64,000 bases of DNA, from the NCBI GenBank assembly GCA_025266875.1, contig JALLLT010000023.1:248001-312000 (forward strand), in the 5' to 3' direction. A model generated the notes under the pieces. It was given only the letters and a program-made list of their open reading frames with translations, was not told the origin of the DNA and made no database searches. The DNA is from Fennellomyces sp. T-0311. Taxonomy: Eukaryota > Mucoromycota > Mucoromycetes > Mucorales > Lichtheimiaceae. This document shows, piece after piece, positions 10,423 to 22,914 of the stretch; positions within the stretch are counted from its first letter, which is position 1, and each line of letters starts with the position of its first letter. The position numbers and the translations under genes are program-made.

Positions 10423-11245
10423 CATTATCATATACGTATGAAATGAGGGAAAGTAACTCATATATATGTGTGTTTGTATAGGGCGCTAGAGAATTGAGTT
10501 CCACGCTCGGGTCATCATCCAAGGCAACTCAGGCTCCTAGAATCCTGGATTGCTGAAGTAATTGCTCCACTTGCCAACATAATAAAAGGTTTTTGTTTTC
10601 TTAATAGCAACTCGATCTGACATTCTTGTTTATCGACGAGAAGCACATCGATTTTTCAGCCTCCCTAGAGTTAAATCAATAGCAAAGATTATCTAGTCAG
10701 TCCATATGGTTTTCCAAATGAACACCCCACATGGCGATAAAGTTTGTTTAAGAAATAATATACGGTATGTGAGAAATCTATTTATCTATATTCATGTTCA
10801 CTTCGACTTATAGCTTCCGCTCTCCAGAATACACATACCGACGATACATAGTCAAGCCTGCTTATCATCAATGACAGACGACCTTTTAAGGGGTAGCGAT
10901 CAACTACGCAGATCATACTGCTATAGTTACTACCATCGATGCGTAACAACCGTGTTTTATATATCCAAGACAACATTGCATCTCACTTTAATCGTTCTAT
11001 AGCCTTATCGAAGAAGGCCATTGGTTACAAATAACACAACGCCATGTGTCACATTGAAAGGTAATTACTCACTGACACCTTTTCCAAGGGAAAAAAAATA
11101 GCACATATGGACTATTCAAAATGAGGAAGACCGTTTTGGTTCCGGCTGAATCAATATATGATTGCTTCCGGAAGCGACGACCTGTCCTTGGAAAAAGCTA
11201 TACTATGGCTGTAACACAAGATATCGCAGATATATGAAATGACTT
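10423..11245. other. Intergenic region, nothing recognised
   Basis: AT-rich sequence with no convincing ORF. An AATAAA-type polyadenylation signal near 10580 may serve the upstream small gene. Confidence 0.5.
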
Positions 11246-12141
11246 TATGAACCTTCAATGCAACTCTTCTCATACCGTACACATATGACCAAGTCTGCAG
11301 CAGAAATAGGCTCATGAAAAAACGGCAAATCGAAAGTCCAAAGCAAGAAATGGAGGCATGGGCGACATTATGTGCTCATTGTATATTAGAATACGGATCC
11401 GATGAATCAGAAAAGGAAGCGACAAAGCTGGAAAGAGAAGAGGCGAAAAGAGCAAAGCTGGAGATAAAGGAAGCAAGAAAGATTCAAAATTGGATAAGAA
11501 GTCAGCAATTTAAAATCCAGTGAGAAGGCGATCAAGTGGTAAACCAGCGATATAATATTCAACGATATGTCCGGCAAGCTGCAGGTGACCAAGTAGCAGA
11601 AATCAGAAAGCCAAAGCAAAAAGAGCCAATACAAAAGGAAGAGGTGCCTAATAAACAAAACAATAGTACAAATAAGACTGCTACCAAAAGCAGAAAGGAG
11701 ACCGAACACCCACTAGGAACTGTGTTTGAATGGTACCCGAGATTATATACCAGTGCTCCCTGCTGCCTTGTCAACAAAGGTGGTATTATTTGGTCGATTG
11801 AACGAGGAAACCTCGAATGATTGGCGGTAGTGAAAGAAGAAATGCTCTCTACTTCTAGTATTGGAATAAAGAGGAGAATAGCACTCAAACTGGACCAAAT
11901 CATGGCGTACATGCTTTCGGAGGAAGGACGGCACGGTAGCAACATACACTACATACATCACAAAGATGACCAATGTAAGAATTGTGTCTGGAACAATCCA
12001 GTAATATGCAACTTGCCTACTCTACAAAGATTGGAAACGGCCAGACTGGAGACTTTATACCCGGACATACGGTACTCCATGGTCTGCAATATGCACGATA
12101 CTTTATCTCAATGTAAATCGACGTGGTATGTCGCGTGGTAA
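11246..12141 (+). pseudogene. Unknown ORF interrupted by two in-frame TGA codons
   Basis: One frame stays open from about 11246 to the stop at 12139-12141, except for TGA at 11521-11523 and at 11818-11820. The product would be about 298 residues. It has a charged helix (LEREEAKRAKLEIKEARKIQ), a Lys/Gln-rich middle and a Cys/His-containing C-terminal part (HYIHHKDDQCKNCVWNNPVI, then LETLYPD and CNMHDTLSQ). I recognise no family. Both breaks are TGA, which could come from CGA by C-to-T change. It could be a decayed gene or element-derived ORF. Readthrough is possible but unsupported. The family and origin are open. Confidence 0.4.
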
Positions 12142-13729
12142 CCTTTAAATGGCACTTTTAACTTTCTTTAATGCCTTTTACACGGTATTTCTCTTTTTAA
12201 TTTTAGCTCGCTTGATGTGCATAATGACATACATATTCACTAAAATGACACTTTTTTTTGGTGTCTTTAGGAACAGCAATCCTTACTGCGATCGATTTAA
12301 CCTGCATAGTTTTTTTGGTTTACATTTGTTTGGGCACTTTTATTACCATACATGGGTTGGGGTCCACTGCAGCACGAATACATAATTCAGAGAGACAAAC
12401 GACGTGATATTATTCTTTGCGACCCATCCGAAAACTTTTTGCTCTATTTTGCTTGGGCTTACAAGCATTGAATTTATTATAATATGTCTTCTAAGATTGG
12501 CCACACGCAAAAGAACTGTTGGATTTTTCCTTCCAATATGATTAATGTGTGCATGGATTAACACAACCCAAAAACTGCACACGTACATAAACAATTCAGT
12601 TTTGGCATCGGTGCAAACAATAGTTCTGCAAATGTGTTGGGAGGTGACTACAGTGACAAATATATATTCAGTTGACAAATGAGAAGCATGGGTGCGAGAG
12701 ATGTATGTACGTAAGCATGGAATATGCTCAGGAAGAGAGAAGTTTCATGGACAGGAAACAGTTGGTGGTCACAGAGGACCATGGGACTTGCTCTGCCACT
12801 GGCTCACGTCGACTTGGCAAATTCAGGTGCCGCCAGTGCGGGCCGGCCGGTTTGCATAAAAAGGCGATTTCACATGCTGCGCACCTCTTTCTCTTTTCTT
12901 CAAATCAACTCTCTTTCCCGGATCAGGTTTGTGGACAATAATTCGTCATGATCGCTGTAAAAGCACTTGAGCCATATCGGGTGTGAGTCCGTCAGCATTG
13001 GGGATACGTTGTGCACTTGGGTGGTTCCGGTGCCTGTCGTAGCAGAGGGGTAACGCCAGTTGGAGTCGACTGAAAGTTCTACACCTTTGAGCCGGAAAGA
13101 AGTTGACTGCCCACGTTCTATGATGAGCTATAGTAGAAGTCTCTCTTGTGTTTGATTCTTTATGAGCAACAAGACTACTTTCTGAGAACGTCTCTTTTAA
13201 ACCAAATAAGAAAATGATAATAAACTGTGCCTCGTGCTCCCATAAGAATGTCCTTGAATCAGCCAAAGCGGTTGCCATTGCAAACGTAATCAGGCAATGT
13301 GTTGCCAAAGAAGCTGTTTTGTTTATGAGGAATGAATGTTGCGTGGTCAAACGGATCGTCTTCCTTTATGATGCCAAAGTTAATGTCATGCTGCTGATCC
13401 TCAGAGATCGGTGTACTTTTTCGAAACAATACGCTTAAGGCATGCGAACTCATTGAGCTTTGCTGTCGTTTGAATTGTGCTGCACTTCACACTTTCACGC
13501 GTGAATCAGCTACTGCTACGGCTTTACGCACTTTCTGAAATAGTGTCTCAACCTTGGTACCACAAATTTATGCGGCTTTATTTCTTCCACTTCATGTAAT
13601 CTTTTGAACTGGCCGTTTAGCTTGTTTAGTGTGCTTCGTTTTTGTGCACGATATGAAAGGTATTGTTACAAAAAAGATTAACGAGCTGGTAACTGTATCC
13701 TTTTGAACTGGTCTCGCAACCTACGCTCC
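12142..13729. other. Gene-poor region, nothing firmly recognised
   Basis: Only short, low-quality ORFs on both strands. A minus-strand ORF ending near 12946 (NHPSAQRIPNADGLTPDMAQ) looks slightly protein-like, but it has no start context, intron support or known family. Probably decayed element sequence. Confidence 0.4.
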
Positions 13730-14037
13730 TTACAGGTGGTTCAAGTTGTCGATCCGGTGCAGAACTCGGAGTAGGGCTGGCCAAATGTACTCCCATTTAC
13801 CACAGTTGAGACCATACCTGAACGTGGGAGGCAGTTCAGTATATGCTCGATCAGATGGACGCCAGGGTCGAGCTCCGGGATCGCACCGAAAGCTTCCAGA
13901 AGTTCTTGTATTTGTGCCTCTACGAGAGGGTAGGAGATATAATGTCTTCTCTTGACCTTGCCTTGTCCACAAAGGCAAATCCTTACGTTACCACACCAAA
14001 TACTGGCTTGTACCACGACCCGATCACTCATCGGTAA
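13730..14037 (-). mobile_element. Decayed non-LTR retrotransposon (LINE-like) 3' coding end
   Basis: The minus strand encodes, with a frame change, VRICLCGQGKVKRRHYISY, LLEAFGAIPELDPGVHLIEH, ILNCLP and, in another frame, WPALLRVLHRIDNLNHL. The order and residues parallel the fragment at 28.3-28.8 kb (LLVAFGTIPELDYKQQAIDH). The pattern fits the Cys/His C-terminal tail that follows reverse transcriptase in LINE elements of Mucoromycota. No reverse transcriptase core is present here, so only the 3' end was inserted or survives. The LINE assignment rests on memory of the tail pattern and is moderate. Confidence 0.5.
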
Positions 14038-17000
14038 CTGGTATCAGCGTCGTTACCGTGCGATCCACACGAGGTACTGTACTGCACGCTGAGCTCGACG
14101 TATGTTCTCTGAAACAGCGCAAGACTTGAGATTTCTGAGGCTGCTATCATTAGTTTTATAATTGCTATGAGCAATTAAAAGTTTTATCCGCCGGTGTCCA
14201 TGGAAAGATTGCATTACGACGCTATGGAATATAAAATTGATAGTCTGCCGTCTAAGTGTTTGTTCAACGTCGCGATCACTCACTAATGGATCTGTTGATG
14301 TACACCCAAGTCTTCTGTCAAGCTGAGGTGTCCTTTCCTATATAGTGAATATATTTTTCCAGTATCGAGACAAAATAGTGTTCAAATTTCAAAGCGTTGT
14401 GCACATTGCGGACTGCGGTGGGCTCTGCGTCCGGGTATAACATCTTAGTCTGACAATTTCTAGTTCTTGTAATGTAGGCAAACCGTATATCATAGGGTTG
14501 TCTCAGGCACAATTCATTTGCTCCCGTCCTTGTAGAAGACATAGTGCTTACTGCCGTCAAAGCGCTTTGAGAAAGTGTACGCCATAATTTCGACCAATTT
14601 GAAGTAGTTTCTGTCTTTGCCTATATATCAAGGCAAGTGACTCAAACTAAATGGTCCGATACTGTTCCCAGTTGGTAGTATCCGTTGCAAAAAGCAAAAT
14701 AAACCCCACCTAGGTCAATTTGTTTTTTGCATCTTCGCAAAATGCGAAAATCCCATTACTTCAAATAAATGCTTCCCGTGTGTGGTATCGCTTAGCGAGA
14801 AAAGGCTTTCGAATGACAAGACCAGCAGTACGCTTATGCTTTATTGAAGAAGTTACTCTCTATTTATACTGATGATGAGACGGGACGGAGAAGACGCATG
14901 CTTTGCTTAATAGTCCCAAAGATCCATGTTATCACCGAGACTCACATGATTTTGCCATGTTGTGGAAGAAGCCGAAGATCTGAGACCAAGTTAACGTAGT
15001 TGCCATACATGATCGGTAAAGCCGGATCAAGGTTGCATATAAGTGCAAATAGGGCAACCGATAGCTGTGCGGTTGTTGATGCCGTAATGACAGTGGATAT
15101 AAACAAGGACTAAGGAAAAGCATGTACCATGGATGATGGTGTATGTCGGGAATATGACACAGTGTCGTCGATTTGACGAGCTGATAATACCACTGGGATC
15201 ATCATTAAATTCTCTACAAAAAATGCTAAAACATCAAGGAAATACAACCGCTTCAAGTGATTTATTTTATTACTAAAAGTAGTAGAAACAAGGGCGCGAA
15301 ATATTTAAAAGTTTTAATCGGATCATCTTTTGCGCATAATAGGGGAGATGAAGGCTGAAAAGTGTAATGTCATAGTTGTTCCTAGCTGATTACAGCGATT
15401 CAGAGGTGTATCCAGAACGGTATTATAAGTAAATTCCCCTTTAGAAAATCATGGAAAGTTGATTCCGGATAAAAAGTATTGACTTTTTGCGTTCGTCGCC
15501 TTGGAGTTTGCAGCGGGATCCGCATTAATCAAAAACTCATACAAGAATAGTTGACAGAAAGAAATCGCACGGAGGATAAGCTGGTATCGCTATTTCGACA
15601 TACCATCATATTGATTAGCAGGACGAGTACATAAATGCAACCGAATGCGACACAACTAGGGAGATTAACTCAGTATGTAGCACTATACTGTGCCATCAAG
15701 CGAATAGCTGAACTGATAGAGATACAAGGTTGTTGGGTATTCATGTATGCTCTTGACTAAAGTTGATACTACCTAAGCACCTAGAAGCCTACATACATAA
15801 CCATTTGCCCAGTTGCTTGATGAGTATAATTGTCTGTCATACTATCTGACTCTTCCTCATTATCGCCGCATATGTTAGTTTTTGTATTGCGTAATAAGGC
15901 CTGCTTGAATATGTTACTTTAAAAGCTAAAAAGACGACCGTATCGTCATGCAAAACGGCCGAGTATATATTGGTTTATCACCGTTGCAGCGGGCCGAGGA
16001 CGACCGTCAATTACTGTCACCTGGGCACTTGTTCTGCTGTGGTCTCGAACAAAGTTCCACTTTTGGACATTAGGGAATCCGCGATATGTACACAGTTGCC
16101 GTAAAGGAGACTGCACGCTTCTTCGAATGAGTTTACTGCTGTACTTTGTCGAGTGACCACCATCGCAACACTCATTTCTCGTTGGCATAAATCACCGTGA
16201 TAGTCCAAAGAGCAGTGATATTAAGAATCGGTCGGTTGTTTCAGATAATTGACACCATGCTATCGTCATCATTTTAGTTTCTCTAATAATAGATGCGTCT
16301 AGTTTTCCCAGCGGCCATATTCTTAATCAAAACGCCTCATCCCCATGTAACTTCGCACGACCACTGCAGTAGGAATTATACGAAACATACAAAAAAGGGT
16401 GCATAGCTCTATCTTTCAGACGAAGCTTGTGATATCATTATTGATATATATGCACACTATATTTTACTTTTGTACAAAAACTCGAGGCTGCGAATTCAGC
16501 ACGACTACTACTACGACGACGACAACGACAACGACAACGACGACGAAATATATTACACACGCCTTCAAATTCCATGTACCAGTCCCCATGACAACTTTTA
16601 TTGACTTTACTGGCATAACTATATCCCAATTTAGCCTGGAGTACGGATTACTTTTGTCACGATTGCATTACGTATCGTGATCTGGCGACATTTCTAAAGT
16701 CTTAAAAAAAGGGCACAAGGTATGGTAGACTATTACAAAATTTTTCCCGGGATATATTCGACTAAACGCAGGAGAAGTACAACACTTGTCAATTTTGCAA
16801 CTAGACAACGAGTTTATCCGAGGGACATCGAAAAAACTCCTTATTTATTAATGAGGTACTACACGCACACAAATATATAGATACGCCAAGAAGAACAAAG
16901 TTTGTCCACGGGAAGCTTTGAAGTTTTTCGGAGCTGTACACGAGACAAGAAGGACCATTAGAATTCAATTAATGCATGGTTTTATTTATAAGCTTTTCTT

Positions 17001-17239
17001 TATTTTACTTTCGAGCATCGATCTTGTGCAGCTTGGTATAACGCGGGCTGCATATATAAAACAACGAATATGCTATGAAGAATGTCAAATCGGAAAATAC
17101 ATATGCATCGTATAAGAAAATCGTTGTATGACGAAAGGCCTAATCATTTGCAGAAAAATGGCTAGCGTGGCATACGCTCGACTTTGAAATATTTTAATAA
17201 TCGGCCAAAAAGGAAGCGAAACCATCCATCAGTTCAGTT
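14038..17239. other. Long gene-poor region, nothing firmly recognised
   Basis: About 3.2 kb of AT-rich sequence with only short ORFs. The minus-strand ORF at 14318-14560 contains TKMLYPDAEPTAVRNVHNAL, which loosely resembles LETLYPDIRYSMVCNMHDTL at about 12045-12105. This suggests shared decayed element sequence. No gene, RNA or array is evident. Confidence 0.4.
16498..16549. repeat. Trinucleotide/hexanucleotide microsatellite (ACG/ACT/AAC)
   Basis: A run of ACGACTACTACTACGACGACGACAACGACAACG-type units. It creates artificial Thr-rich and Arg-rich ORFs on the two strands. Confidence 0.8.
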
Positions 17240-19053
17240 CATTGGACTCCCCGAGGGGGTCACAAGTAGTTTTGATTGGCTGGTAACTCTTCTTTTTTTT
17301 TTTGCAAAACTTACAAAGATGCGGGGTGCGCCACTGCTTCTTTTCACTTTTGGATATCGATATACCCAAATATGTGCCGTGCATACAACAACATTATTAG
17401 AAATGACGGATTTCGGTGCAATGCCTCGTCTTTTGTCATTCAAGAAAAAAAAACATACCATCTCGATGGGTAGCAGGACGATGGACAGATCCAAGCAGGC
17501 ACGGGTTGCACAGAAGAAACGAAAAGCAGTTACTATTATTTCCGTAAAAAGGCTGTGGCCCTTGATCAATTAATCGAATTCATATATCCCTGTTGCACCC
17601 TTTAGTACAAATAATGGCTTCGCGGGTGGCCCCCGAGGGGAGCTTGCTGCACGTTTAGACCCAAAAACTTTTTGCCTCGAAAAACAATGATCCCCCTTTC
17701 AACCCTTTCGATTACAAGTACTTTGCCGTGCATCCGAATTCTGCACCCCCAGAAATGACAACATGGATTTCGATACGGTCCGTTTCTCTTTTTCTTTTAG
17801 GCTGTTGTCCCCATCATTCTCGAGCAGACCTGGGTACTTTTTGGAGCGCCCCCTTGTTTAGACCGAGATGGAATCCATCATTCCTCTGCACGTGTATATC
17901 TGCGAGCCTACGACAAACTCTCTTTTTTTTGTGTCTTGTTTTAACCTGTGCTATATGATTTTCGAGTTCGTATAACCATTTTTAGTTGCGCTCCCCCCTG
18001 AGGACCGCGTTTTTAGCCGGGAAACTTGAGGGGTGGGGGTGAGAAAGCGATCACTTTAATGACGTGTTGATCCAACATCGTGTCACCCTGGGGTCACAGG
18101 TTTCGACACGATAGCGTGGAACAGCGTGATTGTTTGCTTCCACCGGAGGGGTGGGGGTGCCTCCTTTTTCTCACTCTTTTTTTTTGGTCTCTGGCTCATA
18201 ATGGCTGACCCTCTCCCTCCCCCCCCCTTTGCCTCGAGATGAGCGCGCGGTATGCATTTGACGAGAAGGGGTACTTATTTGCATGCACTGGCCAACCCGC
18301 CAAAAAAAAAGTGTTCGAACATGACGAAGCTTCGGCACGAGCGAGCGATGTCTTTTGCTCGAAAAAAAAACCCGAAATCTCGGGCTTCGGACCGAGGCAC
18401 GAACCGTTCTTTGTGTGTCATAACATGTTGACCCATGCTTCAAGCCGATCTGTGTTCAGCGTCAGAAAAAGTGGCTTGTTGTATATGGGTCCGGGGCTCT
18501 CTTTTCCTTGGGGGGAGGGAGAGGCTTTAAGGGGTAACGAAAAAAAAGGATATGCCTAATCAAGACCGGGCCAGAGGAATTCTTTTGGGTTAACCAACCG
18601 CAATGGGTACGGCCGACTTTCCAACTCTGCTTGCATGGTATTGGTATGCAGTTCCCGGGGAAGTAAACACAGGGACTTTTTTTCATATATACGCCAAGCC
18701 GGATGATCGAGTGAAGCGACAATTGGCGAGCATCGTGCCAAACCGGCATACAAACAAACACGAGCAACAAAGCATCATGGGACAAGTTGCGAAGGGTAGA
18801 ATGGGCTTTGGGTCGAGGGATTGAACGTTTTATCCCGAGGACAATAATGGCAGAATATGATGCCACGCCCTTAGCAGCTCGACACACACGGATCGACATG
18901 GTGCTTTTGCGATGAGCGCGTCACATTCTCCAAAAAATAGCATAAATTAACATTTCTCGGCCGTTGCTATCGTCACTCGCAACGCATGCACGTCCCACCC
19001 CCCTTAACCTCAGGGCAAATCCTCTGCTCCCCCAAAATTCAGATCCAATCTTT
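17240..19053 (+). promoter_or_regulatory. Long upstream region of the APSES gene, rich in AGGGG/CCCCT elements
   Basis: This 1.8-kb non-coding stretch carries about ten AGGGG or CCCCT pentamers (for example near 17253, 17634, 17692, 17986, 18029, 18148, 18220, 18269, 18531 and 18999). It also has two CCCCGAGGGG palindromes or near-palindromes (about 17250 and 17630) and a repeated GAGGGGTGGGGGTG (18028-18041 and 18146-18159). AGGGG is the stress-response element bound by Msn2/4-type C2H2 factors. An inverted repeat, ATCGTGTC...GACACGAT, spans about 18075-18112. The link to stress control is inference. Confidence 0.45.
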
Positions 19054-19060
19054 ATAAATA
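19054..19060 (+). promoter_or_regulatory. TATA box of the APSES gene
   Basis: TATAAAT lies 58-64 bases upstream of the start codon at 19118. Confidence 0.5.
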
Positions 19061-19117
19061 CGCAGCTGTTTTAATGCGTCCTTTCTTTTCGAGAGCCCAT
19101 ACTTTTTTTTTACCATA

Positions 19118-19418
19118 ATGATCGCCTCGCCTAAAGAAGACTTCGACATGGAGCCCTACGCCGCCGAGTCGCCCGACGCCTATGAGAATGACAACCCGCT
19201 CTTCCGCCCCTACATCGGCATGGTCGACGACGTGGACGAAGAGTTCGAGATCACTCGGGCCAAATACTCCACCTCGCTCGATGTGCGTGGCTACATTCCC
19301 GGTAAGCAGCCTTGAATCCATCCTTCCGCAAGACTTGCCCGACTAAACTCGACGCATCATCTAGTCTACGAATACATGGCAGGCACACAGCCAATTATGT
19401 GGGATCGCGAGACAGGTA

Positions 19419-19458
<40 letters not shown>

Positions 19459-20381
19459 AAGAAAGAGAAAAAGAGCAAAACCAACTCAATACTTTGAGCT
19501 TAGGTTTCGTGCACTTTACTGGGATCTGGAAATGTCTCGGCAATTCCAAAGCAGACATTGTACGGGTTGTGGATTCGAATCCTGAACTCGGCGTGACCAA
19601 GATCCGTGGCGGGTTCCTCAAGATCCAAGGCACCTGGATGCCCTTTGAGCACGCAAAGACGCTGTGCCGTCGCACGGCGTGGCGAATCCGCGACAAGCTT
19701 GTGCCACTGTTTGGACCGAACTTTGCAGACGAGTGTTTGCCGCCGACACACGAAGATTATGGCTGTCTTTTATTGGATCCAAAGAGTGCTGCGGCTCACA
19801 AGTCGGCAGCACAGCGACGAAGTGTGGGTCGTGTCGGGACTCGGCGACCTTACCCCTATCCGCAACAACGCCGCCGATCGTCATCATCGTCACTCGAGTC
19901 TGCCACCACCACGACACGCCGCCTCTCGACAAGACGAACACGCGACTCGTCCAGCAGCATGTCCGTCGCTCGATTGTTGAACAATGATTCTACCCCATCG
20001 CCAAGCACAGATGACGCGCCTTCTTCTCCCGCAAACACCACGCCCTCGCCCTCGTTTCGTCGCAAGACGCCGCCCTCCTTTCGATTTCCTTTTTCGCCGT
20101 TCGTGCGCCACACTTCCTCCCCCGTTCTCCTACCACGCGTCTCGCCTTCCGATGCCTCGCCTTCGTCCTATGCTCTCCCTCTTTTACACGCTACTTTGCC
20201 CGGCTGGTCTTCCACAAGCTCCGATGATCAAGTCGATACCGTCCGAGCATCGCTCTTACTGCAACGACTGAGTGTTGATGCCGGCGAGCGCCCTTTCTAT
20301 TCGCCCTCTGCATCTTTGCCACTGGCTGCACGCGTCATTGTCAACTCGTCCGAGTTTACTGTCTCGTGGGAGGGTCATTAG
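19118..20381 (+). CDS. APSES/KilA-N domain DNA-binding protein (Xbp1-like)
   Basis: Predicted sequence-specific transcription factor of 370 residues in three exons (19118-19301, 19365-19415, 19504-20381). After an acidic N-terminus, residues about 55-165 form an APSES/KilA-N domain: RGYIPVYEYMAGTQPIMWDR, ETGFVHFTGIWKCLGNSKAD, then GGFLKIQGTWMPFEHAKTLC and IRDKLVPLFGPNF. This form (MWD-ETG-VHFTGIWK, GTWMP) belongs to the fungal KilA-N group that includes stress- and growth-related repressors, rather than to the cell-cycle MBF/SBF proteins, because no ankyrin repeats follow. The C-terminal 200 residues are Ser/Pro/Arg-rich and look disordered. The second intron contains a (GA)n run. A TATA box and a stress-element-rich upstream region precede it. 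Confidence 0.87.
19423..19470. repeat. (GA)n/(GAAA)n microsatellite in intron 2 of the APSES gene
   Basis: A GA dinucleotide run passes into GAAA units inside the intron 19416-19503. Confidence 0.85.
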
Positions 20382-21536
20382 ACACACAAGGTCTCTTCTT
20401 CCCATCTATCTGTACATATGTTTTCTCTCTCCCTGTTGTAATTGTTTTTTCCTTTCTTTCTTTCTTCGTAGTGCATGTGTGTATATATATATAGTTTAAG
20501 TTCTGGTTTGAAAAACACAAGGAAAAAAGTATAATTTGCTTTGCTAATACAAATATCATTTACTTGACGTTTTTAAATCAATGTTGCTCATTGCGCGAAT
20601 CATGAAAAGTTTCTTAAACAAGGAGAAGCTTTTCTGAAACTATTCGTAACAAGCAATTAGTCTCCCGAACCTTTCCCGAAGGGCGCAATTCATTGAAAAG
20701 AAAAGACCACAGGATATGGAACGGTTAAAGCAAAGAACTCAAGAAAAAATTTTTACCACCAATTTATAGTTCGTTGTCACGGAGACTAAATCGGGTCTCG
20801 TACATTGAAACCGCGTTTCCATAGCAACGTTCGGTTCGCGATGGTGATATATATCTCGAGAATTAGTTTACAAAAAAAAAAATTCTCTGTTGTTATTTTG
20901 TGACGCATCCCAAAAGACGATAGCTCGATCGAGACCAAGAAAAAAACATAATATGCAGTGTTACGATGAAAAAAGGCGAATTTTCAAATAAGTGTGCTGC
21001 AGGAGAGGGAACCACAGCAACAATAAAAACAAAACACATGCACTTTGATAAATCTATTTTTTTTTCGCCATCGGTATACTTTTTTTTCGAGGTAACCATC
21101 AGCGATCACACGTGTACCTCATATGGCGTGAAAGGGGGTTACCTTCGGAAGACAAGTTGTTGAGCACCCGAAAAATTTTTTTTGTGATCCGTGCATGCAG
21201 GAGTAAAGAGAGTTCGTCGTTATGTGGAATGAACAATTCGGGAAAATGCCCCGAGCTTGTCAATCGGTTTATACCATGCTAAACTCATGAATGGCTAACT
21301 ATAGTGGGATTGTGTATTGTTGTTGTGTGTGTGTCACACTTGCAGTTATATATATATGACAGACTCTTTTTTAGTTCGATCGTATAAACCGTTATGCAAA
21401 ACACGGAATATCACGTAACGAACGTCGTCCAACAGAACTCGGGAAAAAAGGAGGATATTTTTTATCACCGTATGGATGAAATCACTGATGAAAAAAAAAC
21501 GAAAGAGAGGAAAAAGAGTTTTCCCGTCCCTGTTAT
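20382..21536. other. Intergenic region, nothing recognised
   Basis: About 1.15 kb with short TA/GT runs (near 20476-20492 and 21325-21358) and homopolymer A/T tracts. No coding or RNA gene is evident. Confidence 0.5.
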
Positions 21537-21543
21537 TATATAA
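21537..21543 (+). promoter_or_regulatory. TATA box of the LRR gene
   Basis: TATATAA lies 40 bases upstream of the start codon at 21583. Confidence 0.5.
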
Positions 21544-21582
21544 GTCGATTGGCGTGGGTAACTTGAAACCTGCCCTTTCACC

Positions 21583-22850
21583 ATGGGGCAGCAAGCCAGT
21601 AAGCACAATGAAGCTTTTGCATTTACGGGAAACAATGTCTTGATTACAATTCCAATGCAGCCTGATGAAACTAAAGTTCATGATCCCGTACTCGAGCACC
21701 CCGGAGCGTACGACCTGACGTTTTCCGGACTAGCAAAAGACTTGGCGTACATCGACCAAACGTATTATGCCAGAGACGAACAGATACCACAAGAAGAACA
21801 AAGAATCGAGGGGTTAACGGAGATAACTGTCGATCAACGAGCCATGCCCTCGGTCTCGATGAATTTAACGGGCCGCGCCTTGGTTCGGCTAGGTCCTCGT
21901 ATAGGGACACTGTATAGCCTTACTCAACTCAATCTGTAAGTTACTATTAAAAAAAGCGTTGGGATAGTAACAAGGCTCCAAATAAAAATAGATCACATAA
22001 TCAAATTCAAACATTACCAAAAGAAATAGGCAATTTGGTGAATCTGCGCGTATTGAACCTATCGTATAATCGACTGATCAGTGTACCAGATACCATGCAT
22101 CGATTAAAACGACTGCGGGCAATCAACCTGAGCCACAATCAATTGGAGTCGATACCAAGCTCGATGGGTATGCTGTCGGACCTCCTTGTTCTGATTGTCA
22201 ACAATAACGCAATCCGCCATCTACCAAGTCAGCTGGGCCAACTTCCGCGGCTGGCTACTTTGCACATTGCCCACAACTCCTTACTTGAATCGATACCCGC
22301 CGAGATTGCCGACATGCCGTCACTTAAAAAACTGGTTGCGCATGCATGCAACTTTCCCGATAGTCTTCCAAAGCACCTGCCACATGATCCTCCATCACTG
22401 GTCGAGACGTGTGCCAGATTGCTGGTTAAACAACGGAAAAAGGGGATTCCAAAAAAACTAAGTTCCTATTTGGCAATGGCCAAGACTTGTACAGCATGTA
22501 AGGGGCCTTATTTCGATACTCATGTCCGTCATCATCGTATCGTTCATCGCGTCGATACAACCATCGCTATCGATTATCGATTGTGTTCGTTGCACTGGAC
22601 AACGGAAAATGATCGTTTGTTGTATATCTTTTCAAGTCGTCAGATGATGCCTAATGGTGCTGTCGACACTTATGCGGCGGAAATGCGATCTAACCCACTG
22701 GAGGAGGAGCTAGATGTTCCCGATGATGACTCGTATTATTATTGTCGGCTGGTCCCGAGTAACCATGAGTCGCTGGAATCTGAACGTATCCCTGCGCAAA
22801 AGGGAGCTGGGCCCTCTACCATGCATCTCTTTGCAACTCGATTTCTATAG
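21583..22850 (+). CDS. Leucine-rich repeat protein with probable N-myristoylation signal
   Basis: 403-residue protein in two exons (21583-21935 and 21992-22850). It starts MGQQASK, a good match to the N-myristoylation consensus (Gly2, small or Ser residue at position 6, basic residue after), which suggests membrane attachment. Residues about 108-230 hold five or six 23-residue LRRs of the SDS22/Ras-suppressor style (LTQLNLSHNQIQTLPKEIGN, LRVLNLSYNRLISVPDTMHR, LRAINLSHNQLESIPSSMGM). After the LRRs a region of about 150 residues contains CTACKGPYFDTHVRHHRIVH, a possible Cys/His metal site. Such proteins usually act as adaptors in small-GTPase or phosphatase signalling; the partner here is unknown. 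It ends 64 bases from the convergent HIR1 stop. Confidence 0.85.
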
Positions 22851-22914
22851 AACTTTGGGCCAGTATTTCTTTTTTCTGTCTGTTTATATATAAGAAGTTT
22901 TTAGCATGTACAGA

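Noticed and set aside
16399..16680. ORF with a long Thr run
   Set aside because: It is produced by the trinucleotide microsatellite; flanking sequence has no coding character.
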